From: an uncultured Aquimarina sp.
Lineage (GTDB): Bacteria; Bacteroidota; Bacteroidia; Flavobacteriales; Flavobacteriaceae
DNA length: 64,000 nt
Direction of reading: 5' to 3'
NCBI GenBank assembly: GCA_947498815.1
Contig: CANMLU010000005.1
Location: 62,001 to 126,000, forward strand
In this document: one piece after another, positions 8,975 to 20,086 of the stretch
Position numbering within the stretch: the first letter of the stretch is position 1
How the letters are laid out: the number at the start of each line of letters is the position of its first letter
Notes under the pieces: model-generated
What the model saw: the letters and a program-made list of their open reading frames with translations, nothing else
Database searches by the model: none
What the model was told of the DNA's origin: nothing
Made by a program: the position numbers and the translations under genes

Positions 8975-9874
8975 TTGGAAAATATACTCACTTTAAACAA
9001 CCTTACTAAAAAGTTTGGGCCAATTACTGCGGTAAAAGATCTTTCTTTTACTATTAAAAAAGGTAATGTGTATGGTATTCTTGGACCAAATGGAAGTGGA
9101 AAATCTACTACCCTTGGTATCGTACTTAATGTTGTAAATAGAACATCCGGTGATTTTACCTGGTTTGATGGTAATATCTCTACTCATAATGCACTAAAAA
9201 AAGTAGGGGCCATTATCGAACGCCCCAATTTTTACCCCTATATGACAGCGGCTCAAAACCTGAAACTGGTATGTCAAATTAAAGAGGTTACTGCTGATAA
9301 GATTGATGAAAAACTCGAGATTGTAGGTTTATTGGATCGAAAAGACAGCAAGTTTAGAACATTTTCTTTGGGAATGAAGCAAAGACTTGCTATTGCTTCT
9401 GCATTACTGAATGATCCGGAAATTTTAATTCTAGATGAACCAACGAATGGTCTAGATCCTCAAGGAATACACCAAATTAGAGAAATCATCAAAAAAATAG
9501 CTTCACAAGGCACTACCATTCTTCTCGCCTCTCACTTACTGGACGAAGTAGAAAAAGTGTGTAGCCATGTAGTGATTATACGAAAAGGAATAAAATTGTA
9601 TTCTGGTCCTGTAGACGAAATGAATGCCAGTTATGGTTTCTTTGAATTAAAAAGCAATCAAAATTCTATCCTTAAAGAGTGGTTATCCAAGAATAAGGAC
9701 TTTAAAAATTTTAAAGAAGAAGAAGGAAAGATTATAGCATTTTTAGCACATGAGTTGGACGAAGAAAGTCTCAACAGACAGTTATTTAAAGAAGGGATTG
9801 TACTTACACATCTTGTAAAGAGAAAAGAAAGCCTTGAAGAACAGTTCTTACAATTAACCAACAACTTAAACTAA
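8975..9874 (+). CDS. ABC transporter ATP-binding protein
   Basis: A 299-residue ATPase of the ABC-2 exporter type. It shows Walker A (GPNGSGKST), the signature FSLGMKQRLAIA, Walker B (ILILDEPTNGLDPQG) and the switch His in LLASHLLDEVEKV, followed by the ~85-residue C-terminal domain typical of this group. The start codon is TTG at 8975: translation as MENILTLNNLTKKFG restores the standard N-terminus, and no in-frame ATG or GTG precedes it. The permease gene follows four bases after the stop. Together they form a minimal two-gene exporter like the bacitracin/lantibiotic-resistance or Nos/Gld types; substrate unknown. Confidence 0.92.
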   Translation: MENILTLNNLTKKFGPITAVKDLSFTIKKGNVYGILGPNGSGKSTTLGIVLNVVNRTSGDFTWFDGNISTHNALKKVGAIIERPNFYPYMTAAQNLKLVCQIKEVTADKIDEKLEIVGLLDRKDSKFRTFSLGMKQRLAIASALLNDPEILILDEPTNGLDPQGIHQIREIIKKIASQGTTILLASHLLDEVEKVCSHVVIIRKGIKLYSGPVDEMNASYGFFELKSNQNSILKEWLSKNKDFKNFKEEEGKIIAFLAHELDEESLNRQLFKEGIVLTHLVKRKESLEEQFLQLTNNLN

Positions 9875-9878
9875 AGAT

Positions 9879-10718
9879 ATGCTACGATTACTCAATATAG
9901 AATTTCAAAAATTAAGATATAATAAAGCCGCAAAAGTATTAACGATCACATACTTCATACTTATTACGGCCATTGCACTAATAGCTTCCTACGAATTTAA
10001 GTTTGGAGGGGTAAACTTTCGCCTAGCAGATCAAGGAATTTTTAATTTTCCATATATCTGGCATTTTAATGCCTATATCGCCTCGTGGTTAAAGTTATTT
10101 TTAGCCATTGTAATTGTGTCGATAATGGCAAACGAATATAGCAATCGTACACTTAAGCAAAATTTAATCGATGGGTTAAGTAAAAAAGAATTCCTAGCAT
10201 CAAAGTTTCTGACTGTCATTGTATTTTCTTTTATTTCTACCTTATTTCTATTTTTGGTATCATTGACTTTGGGGCTAATTTTTTCAGATTACAATGAACT
10301 CTCTATCATCACTTCAGGATTGGAGTATGTTTTTGCATATTTCATCAAACTGGTTGGTTTTTTCTCGTTTTGTATGTTTTTGGGCATTCTTATCAAAAGA
10401 TCTGCTTTTGCTTTAGGTTTTCTCATATTTTGGCAAATTATAGAGCTTATGTTCAGGTTGGTTTCTAGTTTGTTTAAATGGAAGTTTGACAGTGATATAG
10501 TAGACAAAATCATACCTTTCTTACCACTGGATAGTATGAGTAATTTAATCAATGAGCCTTTTAGCAGATTAAATGTTATACAATCTGCAGCCAATCAACT
10601 TGGAGAAAACTTTCAACGAGACTATGCTGTGCATTGGTACGAAGTTTTAATTGTTTTATTCTGGATTGTAGTTTTTGTTCGACTTTCGTATGTGCTATTA
10701 AAAAAGAGGGATTTGTAA
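9879..10718 (+). CDS. ABC-2 type transporter permease
   Basis: A 279-residue membrane protein with six hydrophobic segments: one near residues 18-38 (VLTITYFILITAIALIA), a pair around 70-125, further pairs around 130-190, and a last helix near 250-272 (VLIVLFWIVVFVRLSYVLL). The opening MLRLLNIEFQKLRYNKAAKV is the typical amphipathic entry of ABC-2 permeases that act with a single NBD. It begins four bases after the ATPase gene, so the pair makes one exporter. Substrate not predictable. A 94-base gap separates it from uvrB. Confidence 0.88.
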   Translation: MLRLLNIEFQKLRYNKAAKVLTITYFILITAIALIASYEFKFGGVNFRLADQGIFNFPYIWHFNAYIASWLKLFLAIVIVSIMANEYSNRTLKQNLIDGLSKKEFLASKFLTVIVFSFISTLFLFLVSLTLGLIFSDYNELSIITSGLEYVFAYFIKLVGFFSFCMFLGILIKRSAFALGFLIFWQIIELMFRLVSSLFKWKFDSDIVDKIIPFLPLDSMSNLINEPFSRLNVIQSAANQLGENFQRDYAVHWYEVLIVLFWIVVFVRLSYVLLKKRDL

Positions 10719-10812
10719 ACAAAATCAAGATTATATTTTTAAAATATTTGATATTGTCCTCTCCTTGGTATTTGGTATCTTTAATCTTTGAAAAAAGAGT
10801 AAAGAAAGATAC

Positions 10813-12819
10813 ATGAAGTTCGAACTTAAATCTGAATTCAAACCCACAGGAGATCAACCAGAAGCGATTAAACAATTGGTTGAGGGCATCGAATCCAATG
10901 AAAAATATCAAACCTTACTTGGTGTTACAGGGTCTGGAAAAACATTTACAGCTGCTAATGTTATCGAAAAGGTGCAACGACCAACTCTCGTACTAGCACA
11001 TAACAAAACACTTGCCGCGCAATTATATTCTGAGTTTAAACAATTTTTTCCGAATAATGCCATAGAATACTTTGTATCCTACTATGATTATTATCAACCC
11101 GAAGCTTATATTCCTACTTCGGGAGTCTACATAGAAAAAGATCTTTCCATCAACGAAGAGATCGAAAAGATGCGTTTAAGTGCTACTTCTTCACTCCTTT
11201 CGGGAAGAAGAGATGTGTTGGTGGTCGCATCTGTTTCATGTTTATATGGTATTGGTAATCCTGTAGAATTTCAGAAAAACGTGATTTCTATTTCCTCGGG
11301 ACAGTTTGTTTCCAGAACAGCATTATTGCATCGTTTGGTACAAAGTTTATATTCAAGAACAGAAGCCGAATTTAAGCATGGTAATTTTAGAATAAAAGGA
11401 GATACGGTAGATATATTTCCGAGTTATGCCGATGATGCATTTAGAGTACATTTTTTTGGTGATGAAATTGAAGAAATAGAGGCATTTGATGTACAAACCA
11501 ATGAAATCATTGAAAAATATGATCGCTTAAATATTTATCCTGCCAATATGTTTGTTACTTCGCCAGAAGTCTTGCATGGCGCTATTGATCAAATCGCTTT
11601 GGATTTGGGAAAACAGGTCGAATATTTCAAGGAAATCGGAAAACACTTGGAAGCTAAACGATTAGAGGAACGCACCAACTTTGATCTCGAAATGATTAAG
11701 GAGTTAGGATATTGCTCTGGGATCGAAAATTACTCGCGATACTTGGATGGTAGAGATCCTGGCACAAGACCTTTCTGCTTATTGGACTATTTTCCAGATG
11801 ACTATTTAATGATTATTGATGAGAGTCATGTTACGATACCACAAACGCATGCCATGTATGGTGGTGATCGATCTCGAAAAGAAAATCTGGTAGAATATGG
11901 TTTTCGACTTCCGGCGGCCATGGACAATCGACCCTTAAAGTTTGAAGAGCTAGAGGCATTGCAAAATCAAGTTATGTACATTAGTGCTACACCAGCCGAT
12001 TACGAATTACAAAAAAGTGAAGGTACATTTGTAGAACAGATCATTAGACCTACAGGATTATTAGATCCCGAAATTGAAGTACGCCCCAGTCTTAATCAAA
12101 TCGACGATCTCATCGAAGAGATGCAAAAACGGATTGAAGTAGACGAGCGTATTTTGGTCACTACGCTTACCAAAAGAATGGCCGAGGAACTAGCAAAATA
12201 TCTTACAAGAATTGATATTCGCTGCCGTTACATTCATAGTGATGTGGATACACTGGAACGTGTAGAGATTATGCAGGATCTGCGAAAAGGGATTTTTGAT
12301 GTATTGATCGGAGTGAATCTGCTTCGGGAAGGTTTAGATTTACCCGAAGTATCTTTGGTGGCTATTTTGGATGCCGATAAAGAAGGTTTTCTGCGAAACA
12401 AAAGGTCATTGGTACAAACTGTCGGTAGAGCCGCAAGAAATGTGAATGGCAAAGCAATTATGTATGCCGATAAAATCACAAACAGTATGCAAAAAACAAT
12501 CGATGCCACCGAATATAGACGTGAAAAGCAAATCGCATACAACACAAAACATGGCCTCACCCCTACTGCTATCAAAAAATCATTAGATAATGCATTGGCA
12601 GGCAAAAAAGTAGAACCTTATACCTTTGAAGCTGCTCCAAGTCTTCAGGCTGCCGAAGAAGAAACGGCATATTATACCAAAGAACAACTCGAAACTCGTG
12701 TGCGAAATGTGCGAAAAGAAATGGAGAAAGCAGCAAAAGAGCTCGATTTTTTGACTGCAGCACGTTTGCGAGACGAAATAAAAATGTTGCAAGACAAAAT
12801 ACAAGAACAAAAGGTGTAG
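10813..12819 (+). CDS. uvrB: Excinuclease ABC subunit B (UvrB)
   Basis: Damage-verification helicase of nucleotide excision repair, which loads at lesions handed over by UvrA and recruits UvrC. The 668-residue length is typical. Visible features are Walker A ([11 protein letters not shown]), the beta-hairpin region with [16 protein letters not shown], helicase motif II ([10 protein letters not shown]), motif IV-VI including [26 protein letters not shown] and QTVGRAARN, and the C-terminal UVR motif ([20 protein letters not shown]) that binds UvrC. All helicase motifs look intact. It stands alone between the ABC exporter and adenosine deaminase genes. Confidence 0.98.
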   Translation: MKFELKSEFKPTGDQPEAIKQLVEGIESNEKYQTLLGVTGSGKTFTAANVIEKVQRPTLVLAHNKTLAAQLYSEFKQFFPNNAIEYFVSYYDYYQPEAYIPTSGVYIEKDLSINEEIEKMRLSATSSLLSGRRDVLVVASVSCLYGIGNPVEFQKNVISISSGQFVSRTALLHRLVQSLYSRTEAEFKHGNFRIKGDTVDIFPSYADDAFRVHFFGDEIEEIEAFDVQTNEIIEKYDRLNIYPANMFVTSPEVLHGAIDQIALDLGKQVEYFKEIGKHLEAKRLEERTNFDLEMIKELGYCSGIENYSRYLDGRDPGTRPFCLLDYFPDDYLMIIDESHVTIPQTHAMYGGDRSRKENLVEYGFRLPAAMDNRPLKFEELEALQNQVMYISATPADYELQKSEGTFVEQIIRPTGLLDPEIEVRPSLNQIDDLIEEMQKRIEVDERILVTTLTKRMAEELAKYLTRIDIRCRYIHSDVDTLERVEIMQDLRKGIFDVLIGVNLLREGLDLPEVSLVAILDADKEGFLRNKRSLVQTVGRAARNVNGKAIMYADKITNSMQKTIDATEYRREKQIAYNTKHGLTPTAIKKSLDNALAGKKVEPYTFEAAPSLQAAEEETAYYTKEQLETRVRNVRKEMEKAAKELDFLTAARLRDEIKMLQDKIQEQKV

Positions 12820-12906
12820 CCTATGGAATATGACTACTATAAATTACGAAAAAGTCTAACTAAATTATAACAATCCATGTTTCCTCACCATCTGGAAGAG
12901 TATTAA

Positions 12907-12938
12907 GATGAGGGTTTCGAATCAAAAAACCCCTCATC
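12907..12938. repeat. Intergenic stem-loop downstream of uvrB
   Basis: GATGAGGG (12907-12914) and CCCTCATC (12931-12938) are inverted arms around a 16-base loop. The second arm continues into a CCTAGCCTTCTCCCC-like stretch that resembles dispersed intergenic repeats. There is no T-tract, so I do not call it a terminator. Confidence 0.4.
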
Positions 12939-12942
12939 CTAG

Positions 12943-14007
<1,065 letters not shown>

Positions 14008-14055
14008 TTAAACGTTTTTAGATTCAACTCTAAATTAAAAAATTATCGAGAAAGC

Positions 14056-14400
14056 ATGCCACATTTTGTATTAGATTGTTCAGAAAACATTATCCAATTA
14101 AAAGCTCCACAAGAAATCATCCAAGCCGTATATGATAGTGCCGAATCCACTGATCTTTTTGATAAAGGAGATATCAAAGTAAGGATCAATCCATTTAAAC
14201 ACTACACTATAGGAAACAGTCAAGATGATTTTATTCATGTATTTGGAAACATCATGGAAGGTCGAACAGATGAACAAAAAGCAAACCTCTCCAGAAAAAT
14301 TGTTCGCACTCTAAAATCCATGTTTCCGGAAGTGCCGATCTTATCTATTAATATTAGAGACTTTGAAAAATCATCCTATTGCAACAAAGCAATGGTGTAA
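14056..14400 (+). CDS. 5-carboxymethyl-2-hydroxymuconate isomerase-like tautomerase
   Basis: A 114-residue protein of the CHMI (HpaF-like) family in the tautomerase superfamily. Pro2, immediately after the initiator Met (MPHFVLDCSENI), is the catalytic general base of this fold. Other family features are DIKVRINPFKHYTIG and the C-terminal ILSINIRDFEKSSYCNKAM. In known members the enzyme isomerises a homoprotocatechuate-pathway intermediate, but no other gene of that route lies nearby, so the real substrate is uncertain. It may be cotranscribed with the deaminase gene. Its stop is two bases from the stop of the opposing oxidoreductase gene. Confidence 0.85.
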   Translation: MPHFVLDCSENIIQLKAPQEIIQAVYDSAESTDLFDKGDIKVRINPFKHYTIGNSQDDFIHVFGNIMEGRTDEQKANLSRKIVRTLKSMFPEVPILSINIRDFEKSSYCNKAMV

Positions 14401-14402
14401 AA

Positions 14403-16559
14403 TTATCTCACAATCTTAACAATTTGACCAGAAAAAGCTGCGTTACCGGTCAATGCATCCAGTCTATTATGATCGGTGATGTCGTTCATACTAACTCCGG
14501 CGTGGGCCTCGGCTACTTTTAATTTTGTCCCTTTTCGATGATGTCCAAATCCATGAGGAATGCTCACTACGCCAGTCATTATATTTTTGGTTATCTCTAC
14601 AGGGATCTTGATCTCACCAACTTTGGATTTTACCACCACTTCTTCTTTATTTTTAAATCCTAATCGATCTGCATCCAGAGCATTCATCATCACCGTACAT
14701 CTGTTTTTTCCACTCACCAACTTTTCTGTATTGTGCATCCAGGAATTATTACTACGCAAGTGTCTTCTGCCTATTAAACGAAACTCATTTTCAAGGAGCT
14801 CATTTCTTTTATCTGCAAACTGAGTTTGCAGTGTTTTTAATTGATCCAAAAACAATTGTGGCGCAAGGTTAATTTTCTGATTTTTGGTTCTTATTAATTT
14901 TGGGAACATAGGGATTAAAGGGCCTAAATCTATACCATGTACAGATCTCTTTATTTTCCTCAAATTAAGTCCTGTAAACAGTTTTTTAATAGTACTCAAA
15001 TTACCATAAGACCCATTGAGTAGTCCTAATCTCAACCACATTTTTGGAGTACTAATTCTATACATTAACGGAAGCTTCTTTTTTGACAATCTTTTGGTGA
15101 GGGCTTTTAAAATTTGCCAATCATGTCGTTGTCCGTCCTTTGGCGGAAACAAAGCTTCTGAATACTTGGCATTATTTGAAACTGCAAACGAATTAAAAAT
15201 AAGGTCATAATGATCAATCTCCAATCCAGTCGTAGGCGGCAAAATAATATCTGCGTGCTTGCTCGTTTCATTTAGGTAAATATCCATAGAAACCATGAAC
15301 TCTAACCCTTTTAATGCTTTATCCATACGACCTCCGTTGGGCGAAGATAAAACCGGATTTCCTGCATGTGTAAATAACGCTTTTATTTGCCCTTTACCTT
15401 CTGTTTCCATTTCTTCAACCATTGTAGAAACGGGAAGCTCTCCTTCAAACTCTGGTAAACCTCTTACTCTACTTTTCCATCTTCCATAAGGGTTATGGCC
15501 TTTTTTATTTCGAACTACAGGTAGCGCCGGATTCGTAAACATCGCCCCTCCTTCTTTATCAAAATGTCCTGTGATAATATTAATCAAATTGATCAACCAA
15601 TGACATAAGCCCCCATAGGATTGTGTACTCACTCCCATTCTACCATAAAGCACTGCTTTTTCTGTATTCAGGTATTCTTCCGTTATTCTTTTAATGTCAT
15701 TTGCATTAACCCCAGTGATTTGTGATACACTTTCTGGAGAATATGTTGTTGCAATCGACTCTATTTCTTTGAAATTAGTTATGCATGCTTCTACATGTCC
15801 CAAATCATATTTTTTCTCTTTGGTAATAACATGCAACATTGCCAATAGAAAATAAACATCGGTATCGGGTTGAATAAACAAATGCTCATCTGAAGATTTT
15901 GCCGTTTCTGTCACCCTGGGATCGATCACTACGTATTTACCACCCCTTTGTTGAATATCCCGTAACCTCTTTTGAACTCCTGCTGCCGACATAATACTTC
16001 CGTTGGATGCCAAAGGGTTCGCTCCCATAATAACCATATAATCTGTTCTGTTGATATCGGGAATCGGCATGATCATTCCGCTCCCAAACATAAAATGAGA
16101 TGCAAAATGATGTGGCAATTGATCCATGGACGTTGCACTAAAATTATTTTTGGTACGTATGGCTTTTTTAAAAGCTCCTGCATACATTAATGCTCCATAG
16201 TTATGAACGGTAGGATTTCCAAAATAAAGTGCTATTGCATCGTTACCATATTGACTTCTAATTCCATTAAGTCGTTCTCCAACAATATTAAATGCTTCAT
16301 CCCAGCCAATTTCAACAAACCCCGAATCCGTTTTTTTTAACGGCCTTCTTAACCTATCCGGGTCCTTATACATTTCTCCTAAAATAGCGCCTTTGGGACA
16401 TATACTACCTTTACTAAAAGGATCTTTTTCATCTCCTTTAATACTTAAAATCTCTTGCCCATCATGTTCAATCTCGAGCCCACACATGGCTTCGCAAAGA
16501 TTACATACTCGATAATGGATATATGTTTTTCGTGATTTGGTATTTGAAGATACATTCAT
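14403..16559 (-). CDS. Molybdopterin-dependent oxidoreductase with N-terminal [4Fe-4S] site
   Basis: A 718-residue member of the DMSO reductase/formate dehydrogenase superfamily. Cysteines 19, 22, 26 and 54 form C-X2-C-X3-C-X27-C, the [4Fe-4S] Mo/W-bis-MGD motif. The body carries typical cofactor-binding segments such as MGANPLASNG, VIDPRVTETA, LYGRMGVSTQSYGG and the C-terminal GFGHHRKGT dinucleotide-binding domain. No Tat or Sec signal precedes the cysteines, so a cytoplasmic location is likely. There is no adjacent iron-sulfur or membrane subunit, so its electron partner and substrate are unknown. Such stand-alone enzymes are common in Bacteroidota and often labelled formate dehydrogenase without proof. 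Confidence 0.9.
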   Translation of the reverse strand: MNVSSNTKSRKTYIHYRVCNLCEAMCGLEIEHDGQEILSIKGDEKDPFSKGSICPKGAILGEMYKDPDRLRRPLKKTDSGFVEIGWDEAFNIVGERLNGIRSQYGNDAIALYFGNPTVHNYGALMYAGAFKKAIRTKNNFSATSMDQLPHHFASHFMFGSGMIMPIPDINRTDYMVIMGANPLASNGSIMSAAGVQKRLRDIQQRGGKYVVIDPRVTETAKSSDEHLFIQPDTDVYFLLAMLHVITKEKKYDLGHVEACITNFKEIESIATTYSPESVSQITGVNANDIKRITEEYLNTEKAVLYGRMGVSTQSYGGLCHWLINLINIITGHFDKEGGAMFTNPALPVVRNKKGHNPYGRWKSRVRGLPEFEGELPVSTMVEEMETEGKGQIKALFTHAGNPVLSSPNGGRMDKALKGLEFMVSMDIYLNETSKHADIILPPTTGLEIDHYDLIFNSFAVSNNAKYSEALFPPKDGQRHDWQILKALTKRLSKKKLPLMYRISTPKMWLRLGLLNGSYGNLSTIKKLFTGLNLRKIKRSVHGIDLGPLIPMFPKLIRTKNQKINLAPQLFLDQLKTLQTQFADKRNELLENEFRLIGRRHLRSNNSWMHNTEKLVSGKNRCTVMMNALDADRLGFKNKEEVVVKSKVGEIKIPVEITKNIMTGVVSIPHGFGHHRKGTKLKVAEAHAGVSMNDITDHNRLDALTGNAAFSGQIVKIVR

Positions 16560-16685
16560 TGCATTCGGTTTTAAAGAGCTTATACCTAAAGAACATCGAA
16601 AATGATTCGATTATAATTCTAATAAATGTAAAGAAAACTTCTTACAATGAATTCAATAGTAAATTTAATTATTGATTTTCAGGAT

Positions 16686-17225
16686 TTATTCTTTCAAAAT
16701 ATCTCTTACAATTTTTAAATGATGCCGCGTATGGATTTCGATAAACTTTTTGGCTTGTTTTTTATTTAATTGATTAAACACCGGATGTTTAAAATTGGAT
16801 TTATCATCCAATGCATCCAAAATCGATAATTTATCTCTTGCTATGGCCAATTGAGATACAATATCATCTGTTTTTATAGTATCTGGAGGTAAAACCGATT
16901 TTGGAGATTGTGCTCTTCCTCTTGGTATAAATCCAAAAGTGAAAGAAAATGTGCGAGCCATATTGAATTTCCTTTTGTAAGCGGTGGGCTTTGACTTTTG
17001 CAGAGAATCGCATATTCCATTAATCACTTTGAGGCTATGGTCCAAATGCCATGCAACTGCCACCCTGGATACTTCTTTATTTAAACTATCTCTATGGATA
17101 AGATACTCTTCTATTTTGTTTAGCTCACTTTTCATATAATTGTACTTTGAAGGTTGACTAAAAACATTAACCACACCAACAATCACAAGGCTTAAGATAA
17201 GAACTATTATTAGCGTTTTTTTCAT
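16686..17225 (-). CDS. Membrane-anchored DUF1569 (DinB-like) protein
   Basis: A 179-residue protein starting with one uncleaved-looking hydrophobic helix (MKKTLIIVLILSLVIVGVVNVF) and a DinB-like four-helix domain. DUF1569 landmarks are VAWHLDHSLKVINGI in helix 2, FSFTFGFIPRGRAQSPKSV and the C-terminal HPVFNQLNKKQAKKFIEIHTRHHLK. The histidines in WHLDH and HTRHH could form the metal triad of the DinB superfamily, but no enzymatic activity is known for this branch. A 30-codon membrane-peptide ORF ends two bases upstream of its start. It lies between the TonB receptor and molybdoenzyme genes, all on the minus strand. Confidence 0.82.
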   Translation of the reverse strand: MKKTLIIVLILSLVIVGVVNVFSQPSKYNYMKSELNKIEEYLIHRDSLNKEVSRVAVAWHLDHSLKVINGICDSLQKSKPTAYKRKFNMARTFSFTFGFIPRGRAQSPKSVLPPDTIKTDDIVSQLAIARDKLSILDALDDKSNFKHPVFNQLNKKQAKKFIEIHTRHHLKIVRDILKE

Positions 17226-17227
17226 AA

Positions 17228-17320
17228 TTATTTATTTTGTTGAAGCTTTCTCAGTATCCTTCTATAAATGACAACAATTAATAGATACAATACCAAAATT
17301 ATAATTAGTATTCTCTTCAT
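17228..17320 (-). CDS. Possible 30-residue membrane peptide
   Basis: The minus strand from the ATG at 17320 reads 30 codons to a TAA. The peptide is MKRILIIILVLYLLIVVIYR followed by RILRKLQQNK: one hydrophobic helix between basic ends. The stop lies two bases before the ATG of the DUF1569 gene, close enough for translational coupling. There is no homology that I recognise, and a short AT-rich ORF of this kind can arise by chance, so the call rests on composition and spacing only. Confidence 0.35.
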   Translation of the reverse strand: MKRILIIILVLYLLIVVIYRRILRKLQQNK

Positions 17321-17355
17321 TTTAAATTAAAGTTTGCAGATCTATTTGTATTAAT

Positions 17356-17415
17356 AATTCCCTCTCCCTTTTTGGTTATTGCCTATGTTACAATGTCCTT
17401 TGGAGAGAAGGAATT
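17356..17415. repeat. Imperfect stem-loop between the TonB receptor and the DUF1569 unit
   Basis: AATTCCCTCTCC at 17356-17367 faces GGAGAGAAGGAATT at 17402-17415, with a small bulge in the stem and a 34-base loop. It lies just beyond the stop of the minus-strand TonB receptor gene and could act in its termination or be an intergenic repeat. Confidence 0.35.
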
Positions 17416-17452
17416 ATTTCAAACAAACCTAAATCAACACTTTTATATCCAG

Positions 17453-19837
17453 CTAAAACTGGAATCGATATCCAAAATCCGGAAAAAAACCAATTTGATC
17501 TACCTGATCTACCTGATTGGTCAATCGATTATATCGTTGTACAAAAATATTCTCGTTGTTAGTAACATTTTGAAGATCGATATAGAACTGATGTGACCGC
17601 TTTTTGGATTTACTATTAATCTTATACCCTAGTTTGACATCCAACCTAAAATAATCGTCATTTTGTTCGCTAAAAGCCAAATCTTCTCGTAAAACTTCAA
17701 AACCGGCTTGTTGGGAAGCTTCTAGATTCACTGGAGTAAAATATCTTCCTCCCGAAAGAGTAAGTTTTGTATCAAAAAATAAAACATTTTTCCTTGCTCG
17801 TCCAATAACAAACTCCTTCCCTGCCAAGACATTAACAACGTACCCATTGTTGAATGGAGTATTACGTTCTACACCATCGCTGCCTTCATACTTACTTTCG
17901 AATAACGACGTGGTCAACAATCCATAATAACCATCACTGAAAAACTTTTCAAGAGTGAATTCGATCCCTTGGTTATAACCAGTCCCTTCATTTACCAATG
18001 ACACCCGATCGTTTTCAAACCCGAAATCTGCGCCTTCGGTCAAAGAAGAATAACTCGATGGAAACGACTCTACTGCTGCATTATCAATATCTTGATAATA
18101 TAATTCTAGTTTACCTCTCCAACTTTTACCAAACCTTACATCATAACCCAATACATAATGGCTACTTCTTACAAAATCAAGATCTAGATTGGTTTGCAGC
18201 AATTCTCCATTGATTTCCTCATTCAAAAACAGCAATGGCAATGATACTGGTTGATGATGCAATCCATATCCTAGACTAAAACGATGATTCTGTGAGGCTT
18301 TATATGATAATCCTGCTCTGGGTTCAAAAACAAACTGCTCATTTAAGGTACTATACTGTCCATGTAATCCTGCATTTAAAGTCAACTTTTCGGTTAACCT
18401 AAATTGCCCTTGTATATAGGGTTGTAGTATACTTAAGTTTTCATCAATATCCCTGAAAGTAAATAAATCTGGATCGCCATCACCATTTGTATCTAGTTGT
18501 TCTTCTCGATCACGTTCTACTAATTCGACTCCAAAATTTTCTATAAGCAGACCAGTTCTCAATGTACTTTTATTACTCAACTTTGAATTAAACAGCGTAG
18601 AAAAAGTAAAACGAGTTTCGGCATTATCTGCTTCCGTATATCGGATAATTCTTTCTTGGGGAGTATCCTTATCAATAAATCGATCGGCTTTAAAATCATT
18701 TGAACTGAAAGAACCCGAAGCGATCGTTCTTAAGAAAGAGTTTAATCCTATATTGAACTGATGTTTTAATCCAACTACACCAAAACCCGACTCGACAAAA
18801 GTATTCTCGTCTTCTGCGGCAAAAAGATCATCTTCATCAATATCATCACCCAAAAACTCGATATCAGAATTTCCGATAATTCCAAATACGGATAGATTCC
18901 CTAATTTTCCTTTCCCAAAATCAATATTAAAAGAAATATCATTATAATTTGGAGTTGCCGATGTTCCTCCGGCGCCACCACCAATCAAGCTTATCAAGGA
19001 ATATCTTCCTGCGACTAAAAACGACCCTTTATTCTTTCCTAAGGGGCCTTCGGCCATTGCTTCTACCCCAGTAAAAACTCCTACCTGGCCTGTAAACTCA
19101 TACTCATCAATATTTCCTTTTCTAAAACCCAAATCAAAAACACCTCCAATGGCGTTCCCATATTCTGCTGGAAACGCAGAGGTTATAAAATCTGAACTCT
19201 TTAAAAGATTTGGGTTTAATGCCGATACAGGTCCTCCTGTGGTACCCGCGGTAGAAAAATGATTTGGACTTGGAATAGGGACACCTTCTAACCTCCACAA
19301 CAATCCAACCGGAGAATTACCACGGATAACGATATCATTTCTACTATCATCGGGAGAAGATACACCAGCAAAATTTGCTGCCAGGCGCCCCACATCACTT
19401 CGTCCACCAGAGAAGCGCGTTACCTCTTCTAACCCAAATTGCCGTGCAGAGACCGAAGCTAGTTTGTTTATGGCTTTCGCTTTACTATTCTCAGATGTAA
19501 TAATAATCTCATCCAATTGATCAAATGATTCAATTAGACCTACATTTACCACCGCATCTTTACCCGAAGTAACTACGATATTTGGTAATGTTATCGATTC
19601 AAAACCTATGTAACTTACCCGAATGGTTTGTCGACCAAGTGGGACTTTTTCCAAAGTAAAATAACCATCAAGGTCAGTAATAACCCCATTGGTTTGATCG
19701 ACATTTAACAATTCTATAGTTGCTCCGACCAAAGGAGTTTCGGATTGTTTATCAACAATAAGGCCTTTAATTATACCCGTCTGAGCATTTGAAAAAGATC
19801 CAATTAAAATAATAGTTATTAAAACAATTCTTTTCAT
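17453..19837 (-). CDS. TonB-dependent outer-membrane receptor with carboxypeptidase-regulatory domain
   Basis: A 794-residue receptor. I take the ATG at 19837 because it opens a clear signal peptide (MKRIVLITIILIGSFSNAQ); the longer frame adds 40 residues with no signal character. Mature order: carboxypeptidase-D regulatory beta-sandwich (GLIVDKQSETPLVGATIELL to SYIGFESITLP), then the plug (NKLASVSARQFGLEEV, NDIVIRGNSPVGLLWRLEGV) and a 22-strand-type barrel ending in FGYRFQF, with a terminal Phe for BAM recognition. It is not paired with a SusD gene, so a siderophore, peptide or other small-ligand substrate is as likely as a glycan. The divergent LytS/LytTR genes start 250 bases away and may control it. 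Confidence 0.92.
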   Translation of the reverse strand: MKRIVLITIILIGSFSNAQTGIIKGLIVDKQSETPLVGATIELLNVDQTNGVITDLDGYFTLEKVPLGRQTIRVSYIGFESITLPNIVVTSGKDAVVNVGLIESFDQLDEIIITSENSKAKAINKLASVSARQFGLEEVTRFSGGRSDVGRLAANFAGVSSPDDSRNDIVIRGNSPVGLLWRLEGVPIPSPNHFSTAGTTGGPVSALNPNLLKSSDFITSAFPAEYGNAIGGVFDLGFRKGNIDEYEFTGQVGVFTGVEAMAEGPLGKNKGSFLVAGRYSLISLIGGGAGGTSATPNYNDISFNIDFGKGKLGNLSVFGIIGNSDIEFLGDDIDEDDLFAAEDENTFVESGFGVVGLKHQFNIGLNSFLRTIASGSFSSNDFKADRFIDKDTPQERIIRYTEADNAETRFTFSTLFNSKLSNKSTLRTGLLIENFGVELVERDREEQLDTNGDGDPDLFTFRDIDENLSILQPYIQGQFRLTEKLTLNAGLHGQYSTLNEQFVFEPRAGLSYKASQNHRFSLGYGLHHQPVSLPLLFLNEEINGELLQTNLDLDFVRSSHYVLGYDVRFGKSWRGKLELYYQDIDNAAVESFPSSYSSLTEGADFGFENDRVSLVNEGTGYNQGIEFTLEKFFSDGYYGLLTTSLFESKYEGSDGVERNTPFNNGYVVNVLAGKEFVIGRARKNVLFFDTKLTLSGGRYFTPVNLEASQQAGFEVLREDLAFSEQNDDYFRLDVKLGYKINSKSKKRSHQFYIDLQNVTNNENIFVQRYNRLTNQVDQVDQIGFFPDFGYRFQF

Positions 19838-20086
19838 AATTTCTTTGATTTTACTCAAAGATGTAGGCTTCCCAGGGAACTCAAAAACCAAATTCGATAA
19901 GCCGTTAATTTTAATTCTGAAATGTCGAAAATCAACCTTGATCAATAGATTATTCAATAAAACGCTGTTAATTCAACTCAAATGGTTTTGACACAGTTCA
20001 ACTCTTTATACAACAATTGAAAGTGTCTTTAAAAAGTAATTGCAACGCAGTTGTGTATCTTTATCATTACTAATTGATGTGCGATT

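Noticed and set aside
10634-10816. 60-codon frame overlapping the ABC permease end and the uvrB start
   Set aside because: It lies mostly inside the permease gene in another frame, and its product has no independent features.
19838-19957. Longer N-terminus of the TonB receptor
   Set aside because: The upstream 40 codons precede the signal peptide and would block export; the ATG at 19837 is the sensible start.
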